Assembly: GCF_009299505.1 (NCBI RefSeq)
Contig: NZ_WBSM01000009.1
Coordinates: 92,895-156,894, forward strand
Direction: 5' to 3'
DNA from: Bifidobacterium ramosum
GTDB taxonomy: Bacteria; Actinomycetota; Actinomycetes; Actinomycetales; Bifidobacteriaceae
DNA: 64,000 bases
In this document: positions 8,898 through 18,217 of the stretch, in pieces
How positions within the stretch are numbered: the first letter of the stretch is position 1
How the letters are laid out: every line of letters begins with the position of its first letter
Notes under the pieces: generated by a model
What the model was told of the DNA's origin: nothing
What the model saw: the letters and a program-made list of their open reading frames with translations, nothing else
Database searches by the model: none
Translations under genes and position numbers: made by a program

Positions 8898-10529
8898 TCA
8901 CCCGCGCCGGGCGACGTTGATCACGTTGTTGTGGCCCCAGCACCGCTCGTAGGGCATGCCGGTCAGGCTTTCGACCAGCGCACGCGTCTCATCCGTCACG
9001 TCGGCCATCGAACCGCCCTCGCGCAACCGCGCGATCTCGGCCAGCAGCAGCTCATGGTTCTCGCGGTTGAGCTTGAGCCGGTACGTGAACACGATGCCGA
9101 TGACGCAGATCGCGATCGGCGCGAACGAGAACAGGCACGCGAGCGCGAACACGGTCTGCGGCGGCTGCGACTGCGCGCCTTCCACGAATCCGGTCGCCTC
9201 CAGCACGAGTCCGATCACGATCGTCTCGGCCGAGGAGAAGATGTCGTCGATGGTCGAGTTGATGGCCGCGTACTGGCCCTCGCGCCGCTTGGACGTGATG
9301 ATCTCATCGACGTCGGGGATGAATGTGTACGTGTACTGCGTCGCGTTCACCACGCCCGTGATGCCGAAGTTCATGAACAGGCCGAGGCCGATGTACAGCA
9401 CCGCGCGCGTGCCGGTCGGCAAGGACCCGGCGTTCATCGCGAGTACGAACATCGCGAGGAACACGCCGATCACCTCGAACCCGCCGAGCCGGTACGCCCG
9501 CGGGCCGCCGATGCGCGCGGTGACCCACATGAAGAAGCCGACGCACGCGATGCCGAACAGCAGGTTCACGCCGGTGGCGAGCGAGACGGTCTGCGGGTCG
9601 AGCAGCAGCACGAAGATCACAAAGTAGGTGTTCAGCGTGCCGCGCACGGTGCGGAAGCATTCCTCGGACAGATACAGGCCGAGATAGTTGCGGAATTCCT
9701 TGACTTTGAGTACGGACAGGAAGTTCCAGACGACCGAGACGAGGCGGCGGCCAAAGCCGAGTCTGCCGTTTGCGCCAACGTTGTCAGTGCTGCCAGCGTT
9801 CGCACCGGCATCACCGTCGCCGCTCACGTCCGCATCAGACACGTTGGTCGATTCGTCGAACGGCCGCTCCTGGATCGACAGGAACCCGAGCAGCAGCACG
9901 GCAGTGCCGATGATGCCGTACAGCAGAGCCATGTTGAAGTACGATTCCCAGTTGTCCTTGCCCCAGATGGTGAACAGGTAGACGTTGAGCACGGACAGGA
10001 ACGTGCCGCCGATCGCGCCGGCGATCTGGTTGACGCCGACGAGCTGAGCACGCTGAGTCGGATTCTCGGTCATTTCGGACGGCAGACCGTACTGCACGGT
10101 GGTGATGCCGGCGAAGAACGCCCAGTACAGCAGGTTTGCGAAGAAGTAGACCGGGATCGGCAGGTCGGGAATCCACAGCAGCAGGTAGAAGACGAAGTTC
10201 GCGGGGATCGCGAAGATCAGGATGGAACGGCGGCGGCCGAACTTGCGGCCGAGTGCGTTGCGGTACATGCGGTCGGAGATGTATCCCCAGACCGGCCCGA
10301 TGACGGACGCGACGATCTTGCCGGTGGCGATGAGCACGGCGGTTACGGCCATCGGCACGTTCAGGAACGTGGTGAAGTAGAACATCTGCCACGTGACGAT
10401 CATGGTCTGCATGACGTACGACAGTGAGAACGTGGAGTAGCCGAGTTTGGCTTTCCACGGTAGCGGTGTGACGGTGGTCTCGGCGGCCGACCGGCGGCCG
10501 CGCGGCGTGTGCGATGATGACTGCGACAT
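8898..10529 (-). CDS. GPH-family sugar:cation symporter (paralogue 3)
   Basis: A 543-residue MelB-like symporter, closest to paralogue 1 over long stretches such as YGLPSEMTE and FIPDVDEIITSKRREGQYA. It is longer because of an Asp/Gly/Ala-rich insert (about residues 224-247) in the central cytoplasmic loop. It has twelve membrane segments, and the C-terminal tail ends WGHNNVINVARRG. AGGAGG precedes the start. It is divergent from the GH2 gene, and the shared 376-bp spacer carries two operator-like sites, so transporter and enzyme are probably co-regulated. Confidence 0.87.
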   Translation of the reverse strand: MSQSSSHTPRGRRSAAETTVTPLPWKAKLGYSTFSLSYVMQTMIVTWQMFYFTTFLNVPMAVTAVLIATGKIVASVIGPVWGYISDRMYRNALGRKFGRRRSILIFAIPANFVFYLLLWIPDLPIPVYFFANLLYWAFFAGITTVQYGLPSEMTENPTQRAQLVGVNQIAGAIGGTFLSVLNVYLFTIWGKDNWESYFNMALLYGIIGTAVLLLGFLSIQERPFDESTNVSDADVSGDGDAGANAGSTDNVGANGRLGFGRRLVSVVWNFLSVLKVKEFRNYLGLYLSEECFRTVRGTLNTYFVIFVLLLDPQTVSLATGVNLLFGIACVGFFMWVTARIGGPRAYRLGGFEVIGVFLAMFVLAMNAGSLPTGTRAVLYIGLGLFMNFGITGVVNATQYTYTFIPDVDEIITSKRREGQYAAINSTIDDIFSSAETIVIGLVLEATGFVEGAQSQPPQTVFALACLFSFAPIAICVIGIVFTYRLKLNRENHELLLAEIARLREGGSMADVTDETRALVESLTGMPYERCWGHNNVINVARRG

Positions 10530-10705
10530 CGGTGTCCTCCTGCTTCGTTGCGTCTGCGGTGTGTTCGTAAGACCTGCGCGACGTGGCCGCGCGTACCGTA
10601 CTGCTGATTACGGTCGCGCCGCGGCGGTGTAGCGCGGGTCTGTTCCGTGGTGTCGCGACTTCGCGACACGCCGTTGATGCATCGTTCGTTGATCTGACTC
10701 AGCAC

Positions 10706-10794
10706 TATATCATCGTTAAGATTTTCGCGCCATTCACGGCGTTTTGATACCCTATCAAATCAGTATTTTTCAATCATCTCATCGATGAGATGAT
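10706..10794. promoter_or_regulatory. Divergent control region with two LacI-type operators
   Basis: A 22-bp perfect palindrome at 10773-10794 (core ATCTCATCGATGAGAT) and a weaker site, ATCATCGTTAAGATT, at 10709-10723, between GPH symporter 3 and the GH2 gene. The strong site is the best match to the motif shared with 2901, 8281 and 8346. One regulator binding here could control both divergent genes. Confidence 0.6.
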
Positions 10795-10905
10795 ATGCTG
10801 GTTCATGTCACATAGAAGTTCCCCGGATTCCCTCGAAGACGAAGCCGGGATCAACCCGCAATGATGCACCAAGCTCGCTCATCACCCGTCAATGGAGGTC
10901 TTACG

Positions 10906-13900
10906 ATGACGACAGACACTCACCCGACCGACGCGTTCACCAAGCGCGCCAACGATTTCAACCACGGATGGCGCTTCTTCCGCGGTACGCCGAACGGCGC
11001 GGAGAAGCCCGGCTACGACGACGCCGACTGGCGCCCCGTCACCCTGCCGCACGACTACGGCGTCGAGGGCAAGTTCTCCCGCAACGCCCGCGCCACCGTC
11101 GGCTACCTCAAGGTCGGCGAAGGCTGGTATCGCAAAACCTTCGTCGCCCCGACCACGTTGGAAGGCAAGCGCGTCACGCTCGACTTCGACGGCGTGATGG
11201 ACCGCGCCGAGATCTGGCTCAACGGCGAGAAGATCGCCGAACACCACTACGGCTACACCGCGTTCAGTGTCGATCTGACCAGCAGACTCAGGCTCGGTGA
11301 GGAAAACGTTATCACCGTGCGGTCCAACAACGAGGAGCCGAGCTCGCGCTGGTACGCCGGTGCCGGCATCTACCGCGACGTGACGCTCACCGTCACCGCT
11401 CCGATCCACGTCGCCCGATTCGGCACACAGGTCACCACGCCGACGCTTGAAAACGATGTCAAGCAAGATGTCGCAAACGTTCGCGTCGCGACGATCATTG
11501 CAAACGATACTGCACGCGATGCAGCCGTCACGCTACGCAACGAAATCGTCAGCGCCGACGGTACCGTCGTCGCTGCAGTCAGCAGCAACGTCATCGTCCC
11601 CGCGAACATGCCGGACAGTACGCACGCGGCCGACCATTACAGCGACACGGGTGCCACCAACCGCTACGAGCAGACCATCGCCGTGCCGAACCCGCACCTG
11701 TGGAGCACCGCCGACCCGTACCGCTACACGCTACGCACCACCGTGTTCGCCGGGGGAGCGGACGATGCTGCACCCGCCGCTACACCGCTCGACGCAACCG
11801 ACATCGCAATCGGCCTGCGCTGGATCACGCTCGACCCGGCCTCCGGCCTGTATCTCAACGGCGTGAACATGCGCGCGCTCGGCATGTGCATGCACCATGA
11901 CCTCGGCGCGCTGGGCGCGGCCACCTACCGCCGCGCCGTCGTACGCCAGCTCGAAATCCTCAAGGACGCGGGCGTCAACGCCATCCGCACCAGCCACAAC
12001 CCGTGCTCCAAGGTCTGGGCCGAGGAGTGCAGCCGCATGGGCTTCCTGCTGCTCGAGGAACTCACCGACATGTGGACCGCGCCGAAGAACCGCAACGACT
12101 ACAGCAATTATTTCGCGACCGATTACCCGGAGGATCTCGCCGCGATGATCCTGCGCGACCGCAACGAGCCGGCCGTGTTCATGTGGGGCATGGGCAATGA
12201 GGTCGCCTGGCAGGAGGCCGAGATCCCGATCGCCGCCGATCTGACCCGCCGCTGCCACCTGCTCGACCCGACCCGTCCGAACTCCGTCAACGACGCGTCC
12301 TACCTGTCCAAGGGCATCGACGGCATCGGCAACAAGATCCACGAGCAGATGGACGTGCGCGGCTACTCGTACATCAACCGCGACCAGATGGAGAAGGTGC
12401 ACGAGAAGCACCCGAACGACGTCATCCTCAACTCCGAATCCGGCAACTGCACGCCGTGCCGCGGCTTCTACGTGCACCCGACGATCCTCACCGACGAATG
12501 GCAGCTGCGCGGCCGCGACTACCCGTTCGCCAAAGGCCGCCGGCCGTGGACGGAGGACACGTACGAGATCTCTGACTACAACGTCACCACGAACCGCGGT
12601 TACCCGCTCGACATCGCGTTCGACCGTCTCGTGAACCTGCCGTTCAACGTCGGCGAGTTCGCGTGGACCGGCTTCGACTATATCGGCGAGCCGGCGCCGT
12701 ACATCTCGAACTTCTACTGGAACAAGCCGGAAATGCCGGAATCCGACGGCACCGTGCTGGCTCCGTTGCGTTCGTACTACGGCATGGTCGACACGGCCGG
12801 CTTCCCGAAGAACCCGTGGTGGCTGTACAAGGCGCTGTGGACCGACCCGGAGGACGCACCGATGGTGCATCTGCTGCCGCACTGGAACTGGGACGAGGGC
12901 GAATCGGTGGCCGTGTGGGCATACACGAACGCCGCGAGCGCCGAGCTGTTCCTCAATGGTCGGTCTTTGGGAGTGCGCGAGTTCGAGTCACACGAGGCGA
13001 CGTTCCACCTGAGCAACAAGTACGCCGACAAGCCGTTCGAGTACCGCTACCAGAAGAACGGCAACGAGCCGAAACAGCTGACATTGCAGTGGGAGGTGCC
13101 GTTCGAGCCGGGTACGGTGTCGGTTGTCGCGTACGACAAGACCGGCAGGATCGTCGCGCGTGATTCGATCACGACCGCGGGTGCACCGGCTGGGATTCGG
13201 CTGATTCCGGACCGTCATGTGATCGGTGGCGACGGTCACGACCTGAGTTTTATCGAGGCCGACGTGATCGATGATGCCGGCGTGATCGTGCCACGCGCAA
13301 ACAACGAGATCGTGTTTCACGTGGAACACGGACGTCTGCTCGGCACTGACAACGGCTATCAGGCGAACACCGAGCCGCTGCAGTCGCCAGTGCATTCCGC
13401 GTATTCCGGCAAGGTGCTGGCGATCGTCGCCTCCGACGGTTCCGGCAAGCCGATCCGCGTGACCGCCACCGCCAAAGGCCTACGCTCAGACTCCGTCGAC
13501 ATGTTCCTGACCGAGTCCGTGACTGGCCGGGCCACTGACGCCGTGCTTGAGGTGCACAACGCCGTGGTGCGCGTGCGCGCCGGCGAAACCCCGGCGCTGC
13601 CGCAGACCGTGACCGTATTGCTTGCGAATAACACCACGGTTGACGAGCCGGTTGAATGGGAGACCGCTGAGTTGCTCGACCAGATCGCTGTAGCCGAAGC
13701 CAAGTCCGGTGCGCAGTCCTTCGTCGTCAACGGCGAGGCCGCCGGTCTGCCGGCGCACGCAACCGTGACTGTCACGCATCCGCTTACCGCACGTCCGGTC
13801 ACGCTGGCCGTCGCAGCCGGTGCCGATCCTGCACTCCCGGCCCGTGCGATGATTATCTTCGACGACGGCAGCGAGACCGACGCTCCGGTCGCATGGCAGC

Positions 13901-15861
13901 CCGCCGCAACCAACGTATCCGGCGATATCAAGACGTTCAACGGCACCGTCGAAGGCTACGATCTGCCGGTCACTGCCACCGTGCGTACGCTGACGTCCGC
14001 TGACGAGACCGCGCACGACACGACCGATCTCGCGTCGATCACCGTGGACGGCAAGCCGCTCGCCGACTTCGCCGCCGATACGCACCGTTACACGCTGCAT
14101 CGCTCGTACACCGATCCTGCGCCGGTCATCGAAGTCGCCGCGGCCGACAACGCGACCGCGGTCGTCGTGCCGCCGCTGCACTATCCGTACGGTTCGTACG
14201 TCGTACGCGTCACGTCCGAGGACGGCGAGCAGCACGGCTCGTACGCGCTCGATCTCGACGTGCCGCCGGCACCGGTCGCCGAAGTGACGATCGTACCGTC
14301 GACGCACACGCTGACCGAAGACGAGACGACCGTACTGTCGGTCCGCGCGACCGACGAGGTCGGCAGGCCGATCGAACTGGCGATGAACGACGACGCGACG
14401 ATAACGTTCGCATCCAGCGACGAGTCGGTTGCCGGTGTTGCACACGATGGCACTATCGAGGCTCGACTGTCCGGCACGGCGAACGTTACTGCAACCGTCA
14501 CCTACGGCGGCGTGACCAAGACCAGCGCACCCGCGATCGTCACCGTCACCGCCGGCAGTGAACCGAAGATCCCGGTCAAGACGACCGTCGCCAACGTGCG
14601 CACCACCGTCGGCACCGCGCCGGAGCTGCCCGCCACCGCAACCGTCACATTCGGCCACGGCGTCGACGCGCCGCTGCCGATCACGTGGGAACCCGTGCCG
14701 GACGAGACGTGCGACCACGCCGGCAACGTCACACTGCGCGGCACGATCGCACGGTTCGATCGCGACGTGACGACCACCGTGCATGTGGTCGAAGTCGCCG
14801 CAGTACAAACGGTGTCGCTCGCAACGATCACCGGCATCGAACCGCTCATCCAGGAAACCGTGCCCGAAGTCACCGTCTACTGGTCCGACGGCGCGAAGGA
14901 ACAACGCCCGGTCGTCTGGGACGTTCCGGAAGAGGTCACGTACCGCCATCCGGGCACGTTCTCACTGCTCGGTACGGTCGAGGGCATCGATGAGCGGGCC
15001 GTTGCACACGTTCGCGTGACCGACGACCACGTGCAGAACCGCGACCTGTTCTCGTATCGCAACGACGTGTACCCGCAGGTGCGCGCGTCCTATACGAACC
15101 CCGATCCAAAGGCGCAGGAGGACAGCTCGCTGCTCATGGACGGCATCGTCTCGTACACGCCGCGCGTGGGCTACAACCTGAAGAACCGTTGGTCCACCAC
15201 TGGAGACCCGTCGCGCACCGCGTGGCTCGAGTACCGTTTCGGCTATGGCGAGGAGACGCCGTTCATCCTCGGCGCGTTCACCGTGTATTACTGCCTGGAC
15301 GGCGATCACGTGGCGTTGCCGGAGCACGTCGGCGTCGAATATCTCGACGCGAACGGCGACTGGCAGCCAGTGCGAGGACTGGCCGTCGCGCCGCATCCGG
15401 TCGAGCAGACCAACGACGCCGCGTGGGTGTACGCGACCGTCGGCGACAAGCCGGGGTCGTCGATGTCGTCGAAGGGCAACGAGACGACCTACTCGTTCGA
15501 CATGGTGCGCACGTCGCGCATTCGGATCACGTTCGAGTCGGCCGAGGATGCGGTCGTGGCGATCACCGAGGTGCGTGGCGACGCGCAGATCCCGACGCTC
15601 AACTCCGACGCGACGATCGCCGGACTGACCGTGGACGGCGAGGCGCTGGCCGGATTCGACCCGACAGTCGAAACCGTGCACGTTGCGGCTGTCGGATCGA
15701 CCGGACATGCGCCGAACCTCGCGGTGCTGCCCGCCGGCAACAACGCGGCCGTGACCGTGGTGCCCGGCAACGATACGGACGGCGATGCCGAGACGCAGGT
15801 GATCGTCGCCTCCGAGGACGGTACCGCCACCCGCACCTACCACGTCGTCTTCGACAAGTAG
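10906..15861 (+). CDS. Large GH2 glycosidase with Ig-like and discoidin-like domains
   Basis: A 1,651-residue GH2 enzyme, probably a beta-galactosidase-type activity. The order is: GH2 sugar-binding domain (about 10-190), Ig-like domain, TIM barrel (about 310-620), DUF4982/GH2 C-terminal region, several bacterial Ig-like (BIG_4/BIG_2) domains, two cadherin-like domains and a discoidin-like domain (about 1385-1550). The acid/base is Glu432 in GNEV; the likely nucleophile is Glu511 in NSESGN, which matches the SETAS-type motif of this subfamily. I chose ATG 10906 because GGAGG precedes it; an in-frame ATG at 10861 is possible. No signal peptide, LPxTG or membrane anchor is seen, which is odd for a protein with adhesion-type domains. 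Confidence 0.85.
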   Translation: MTTDTHPTDAFTKRANDFNHGWRFFRGTPNGAEKPGYDDADWRPVTLPHDYGVEGKFSRNARATVGYLKVGEGWYRKTFVAPTTLEGKRVTLDFDGVMDRAEIWLNGEKIAEHHYGYTAFSVDLTSRLRLGEENVITVRSNNEEPSSRWYAGAGIYRDVTLTVTAPIHVARFGTQVTTPTLENDVKQDVANVRVATIIANDTARDAAVTLRNEIVSADGTVVAAVSSNVIVPANMPDSTHAADHYSDTGATNRYEQTIAVPNPHLWSTADPYRYTLRTTVFAGGADDAAPAATPLDATDIAIGLRWITLDPASGLYLNGVNMRALGMCMHHDLGALGAATYRRAVVRQLEILKDAGVNAIRTSHNPCSKVWAEECSRMGFLLLEELTDMWTAPKNRNDYSNYFATDYPEDLAAMILRDRNEPAVFMWGMGNEVAWQEAEIPIAADLTRRCHLLDPTRPNSVNDASYLSKGIDGIGNKIHEQMDVRGYSYINRDQMEKVHEKHPNDVILNSESGNCTPCRGFYVHPTILTDEWQLRGRDYPFAKGRRPWTEDTYEISDYNVTTNRGYPLDIAFDRLVNLPFNVGEFAWTGFDYIGEPAPYISNFYWNKPEMPESDGTVLAPLRSYYGMVDTAGFPKNPWWLYKALWTDPEDAPMVHLLPHWNWDEGESVAVWAYTNAASAELFLNGRSLGVREFESHEATFHLSNKYADKPFEYRYQKNGNEPKQLTLQWEVPFEPGTVSVVAYDKTGRIVARDSITTAGAPAGIRLIPDRHVIGGDGHDLSFIEADVIDDAGVIVPRANNEIVFHVEHGRLLGTDNGYQANTEPLQSPVHSAYSGKVLAIVASDGSGKPIRVTATAKGLRSDSVDMFLTESVTGRATDAVLEVHNAVVRVRAGETPALPQTVTVLLANNTTVDEPVEWETAELLDQIAVAEAKSGAQSFVVNGEAAGLPAHATVTVTHPLTARPVTLAVAAGADPALPARAMIIFDDGSETDAPVAWQPAATNVSGDIKTFNGTVEGYDLPVTATVRTLTSADETAHDTTDLASITVDGKPLADFAADTHRYTLHRSYTDPAPVIEVAAADNATAVVVPPLHYPYGSYVVRVTSEDGEQHGSYALDLDVPPAPVAEVTIVPSTHTLTEDETTVLSVRATDEVGRPIELAMNDDATITFASSDESVAGVAHDGTIEARLSGTANVTATVTYGGVTKTSAPAIVTVTAGSEPKIPVKTTVANVRTTVGTAPELPATATVTFGHGVDAPLPITWEPVPDETCDHAGNVTLRGTIARFDRDVTTTVHVVEVAAVQTVSLATITGIEPLIQETVPEVTVYWSDGAKEQRPVVWDVPEEVTYRHPGTFSLLGTVEGIDERAVAHVRVTDDHVQNRDLFSYRNDVYPQVRASYTNPDPKAQEDSSLLMDGIVSYTPRVGYNLKNRWSTTGDPSRTAWLEYRFGYGEETPFILGAFTVYYCLDGDHVALPEHVGVEYLDANGDWQPVRGLAVAPHPVEQTNDAAWVYATVGDKPGSSMSSKGNETTYSFDMVRTSRIRITFESAEDAVVAITEVRGDAQIPTLNSDATIAGLTVDGEALAGFDPTVETVHVAAVGSTGHAPNLAVLPAGNNAAVTVVPGNDTDGDAETQVIVASEDGTATRTYHVVFDK
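13313..13328. promoter_or_regulatory. parS-like sequence inside the GH2 gene
   Basis: TGTTTCACGTGGAACA, one mismatch from the general bacterial parS consensus TGTTTCACGTGAAACA. It lies in coding sequence about 44 kb from oriC. Functional ParB sites cluster near the origin, so this may be real or chance. Confidence 0.35.
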
Positions 15862-15868
15862 CGACAAG

Positions 15869-16188
15869 GTCACGCGATGGAAAAACCGCCTCTTTTTCCA
15901 TCGCGTGACGATCCCTCAGTCACGCGATGGTTCACGATATCCGAAATGCCATCCTGTGACCGTGCGGACACCTTCTTCGAGGTCACGGGATGGAAAAGCA
16001 CACTCATATTCCATCCCGTGACCACCGCCTCAATCACGCGATGGATGTGTAGCACTACGATTCCATCCCGTGACCGCCAAATATCCCCGTTGTACGGTCA
16101 CGCGACGGCAAATCACAGCCAAATTCCATCGCGTGACCGACAGCAGGGTCACGCGATGGCAAATTCGTTCCGTATTCCATCCCGTGCC
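15869..16188. repeat. Family A: six palindromic repeats in a row
   Basis: Six imperfect hairpins of about 42 nt each at 15869-15909, 15919-15960, 15981-16023, 16033-16074, 16096-16138 and 16147-16188. Arms are GGTCACGCGATGG and CCATCGCGTGACC or close variants; loops of 15-20 nt differ. Some arms carry paired changes (CGGGATGG with CCATCCCG) that keep base pairing. The array starts 8 bp after the GH2 stop, so the first hairpin may act as its terminator. No other copy of the family occurs in the window. Confidence 0.8.
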
Positions 16189-16294
16189 CCCACAAACATC
16201 CTTTTTACAACCCGAGACTCAACCGAGGTGATGCCTATACGATCACACTGACACCCTGCTGATCCGGCCGCCTTTCTGCTTCAGGCGACCGTAC

Positions 16295-16322
16295 GCCTCC
16301 GCCCAACCCTGCGGAGGCTTTG
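16295..16322 (+). terminator. Terminator hairpin without an obvious upstream gene
   Basis: GCCTCCGC / GCGGAGGC stem (8 bp, 8-nt loop) followed by TTTTG. No CDS on the + strand ends nearby: the family A array lies between it and the GH2 gene. It may end a small RNA made from 16200-16295 or be a second GH2 terminator. Confidence 0.5.
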
Positions 16323-16356
16323 TCATGTCCAACCTCGGCACACGTCATCCCCGTAC

Positions 16357-16465
16357 CATCACTCTGTGCGCGCAATCGCGACATGGGCGCGCACAGAGTG
16401 ATGATTCAGACCTTCCAAACGTCACTCAGTACGCGCAGACGTTACGATCGCGCGCACAGAGTGAC
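16357..16465. repeat. Family D palindromic repeats (copies 2 and 3)
   Basis: Two inverted repeats, 16357-16403 and 16421-16465, with arms ATCACTCTGTGCGCGC and GCGCGCACAGAGTGAT or close variants; copy 1 is at 3860. Between them and the MFS gene (16466-16752) I see only an AT-richer stretch with a TATAGT (16553-16558) that could be a -10 element. Confidence 0.7.
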
Positions 16466-16752
16466 GGTTATCAACCAGCACGTAATCAATGTGAATAATC
16501 TCACGCATGATTCCGACGCAAGTTGCGCGTCGCATACCAAAAACGGCAGTATAGTGTGTTTCGTCGGCGTTGACAGGAGTAACAACGTCGATGAAACGCA
16601 CACCAATGATGTTCGTTCCACGTTGCGTTCGCGCGACAAGCTCGCGTGGAGCGCGCGAGGGGGAAGGCATCTGGAAACGACGTGCGCGCGGCGGGAGCCT
16701 CCTGCAAACCGGCGAATACCAACCATATCGCCAGCCACGAAAGGACCCAGGC

Positions 16753-18012
16753 ATGGCACGTCTCGCCACGAACCGTTGGACCAGCGCCATTCTTCCCGCA
16801 CTGCTGATTCACATCCCGATCGGCACCGTCTACTGTTGGAGCGTGTTCAAGCAGCTGATCGCCGATCAGCTCGACGCCAGCCCGTCCTCGGTGGAATGGG
16901 CGTTTTCGCTCGCCATCTTCTTCCTCGGCATGTCCGCCGCATTCGCCGGGCCGATGGTGGAGAAAAACATCAAGCGGTCCGCGCTCGTGTCCATGATCTG
17001 CTTTGTGATTGGCTTCGCCGGCACGGGCACGAGCATCGCGCTGCACTTTCTGCCGGGTGTGTTCATCTGTTACGGCGCGATCATGGGCGTCGGTCTAGGC
17101 GTCGGCTACCTGACGCCGGTCAAGAATCTTATGCTGTGGTTCGCGGACAACAAGGGACTTGCGACCGGCATTGCCGTCGCCGGATTCGGCTTGGCCAAGG
17201 CCATCGCCAGTCCGGTGATGGAATGGCTGATCGGCACAGTCGGGTTGGTCAACATGTTTTACGTGCTCGCCGCGGTGTACGCGGTGATGATGGTCGTCGG
17301 ATTCCTGCTGATTCGCCGCCCGGCCGGATGGGTCTACGATCCAGCGACCTCGCACGTCAGCCGCCGCACGATTCTGACCAAGCCCGTGTTCTGGGGCATC
17401 TGGATCGCGTTCTATCTCAACATCACCTGCGGCCTTGCGCTCATCAGTCAGGAGAAGGACATCCTGCACGACGTGCTGCAGGCGTTCCCGCAGTATGCGG
17501 GTCTGAGCCAGAGCGAGCTGGCCGCCGCGATCGCGGGTGCCATCGGCCTCGTACTCGCCATCGACGCCGTGTTCAACGCAGCCGGCCGCATCGGCTTCTC
17601 CACGATCTCCGACCATCTCAAACGGCGCGAAAGCGTCTACCAGATCATCTTTATGATGTCGATCGCTGTGTGCCTGCTGCAGGTGGCGCTCAACAGCATT
17701 GACAACGCACTACTGTGGGCGGTGCTGGCCATGCTGTTCCTCGTCAACGCGGGCTACGGCGGCGGCTTCTCCACGCTGCCGGTGCTGCTCGATCAGCATT
17801 TCGGCACGAAAACCGTGTCGACCACGCACGGCCTGACGCTGAGCGCATGGGCGTTCGCGGGGTTGAGCGGCAATCAGCTGGCGTCGTTCGTGGTCACGCA
17901 TGCGCCCGATCAGGCGCATCGGTATGCGGCGTTGATCCCCGTGATCACGGTGCTGTATGCGGTGGCGCTGGTGAGTGCGACCTTGGTGAAGAGGGCGGGG
18001 CGGCAGCGCTGA
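16753..18012 (+). CDS. MFS transporter, oxalate/formate-antiporter (OFA) type
   Basis: A 419-residue major facilitator with 12 hydrophobic segments. The start WTSAILPALLIHIPIGTVYCWSVF and the segments following it resemble the OxlT/OFA family, which exchanges or imports small carboxylates. The substrate is unknown. ATG 16753 is chosen over upstream in-frame ATGs because the protein then starts at the family's usual point, just before the first membrane helix, and AAAGGA precedes it. It stands alone between repeat clusters; a family E hairpin at 18019 probably terminates it. Confidence 0.8.
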   Translation: MARLATNRWTSAILPALLIHIPIGTVYCWSVFKQLIADQLDASPSSVEWAFSLAIFFLGMSAAFAGPMVEKNIKRSALVSMICFVIGFAGTGTSIALHFLPGVFICYGAIMGVGLGVGYLTPVKNLMLWFADNKGLATGIAVAGFGLAKAIASPVMEWLIGTVGLVNMFYVLAAVYAVMMVVGFLLIRRPAGWVYDPATSHVSRRTILTKPVFWGIWIAFYLNITCGLALISQEKDILHDVLQAFPQYAGLSQSELAAAIAGAIGLVLAIDAVFNAAGRIGFSTISDHLKRRESVYQIIFMMSIAVCLLQVALNSIDNALLWAVLAMLFLVNAGYGGGFSTLPVLLDQHFGTKTVSTTHGLTLSAWAFAGLSGNQLASFVVTHAPDQAHRYAALIPVITVLYAVALVSATLVKRAGRQR

Positions 18013-18018
18013 GTGGGT

Positions 18019-18182
18019 GGTTGCCGGTTCCCGGGATCAGCTAAACACATCTCGGGAACCGGCAACCGCACATTATGCAACAATCGCACAGACTCGATCG
18101 GCGGAATAGCACGGTTTGCGTCTGAAAACAGAACATGGCCGGTTCCCGGGATTGCTGATGAACAATCCCGGGAACCAGCCAC
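18019..18182. repeat. Family E: two palindromic repeats
   Basis: Two hairpins, 18019-18067 and 18136-18182, with arms like GGTTGCCGGTTCCCGGGAT and their complement. They lie between the convergent MFS transporter and thioredoxin-reductase genes and probably serve as terminators for both. Confidence 0.7.
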
Positions 18183-18217
18183 ATGTATCTGCCCCCAATC
18201 AGGCCGGTCGGCCCACC

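Noticed and set aside
15869..16188. Family A array as a CRISPR
   Set aside because: Units are palindromic hairpins with short variable loops of 15-20 nt and irregular spacing; no cas gene is near and no 25-40-nt spacers of constant length occur.
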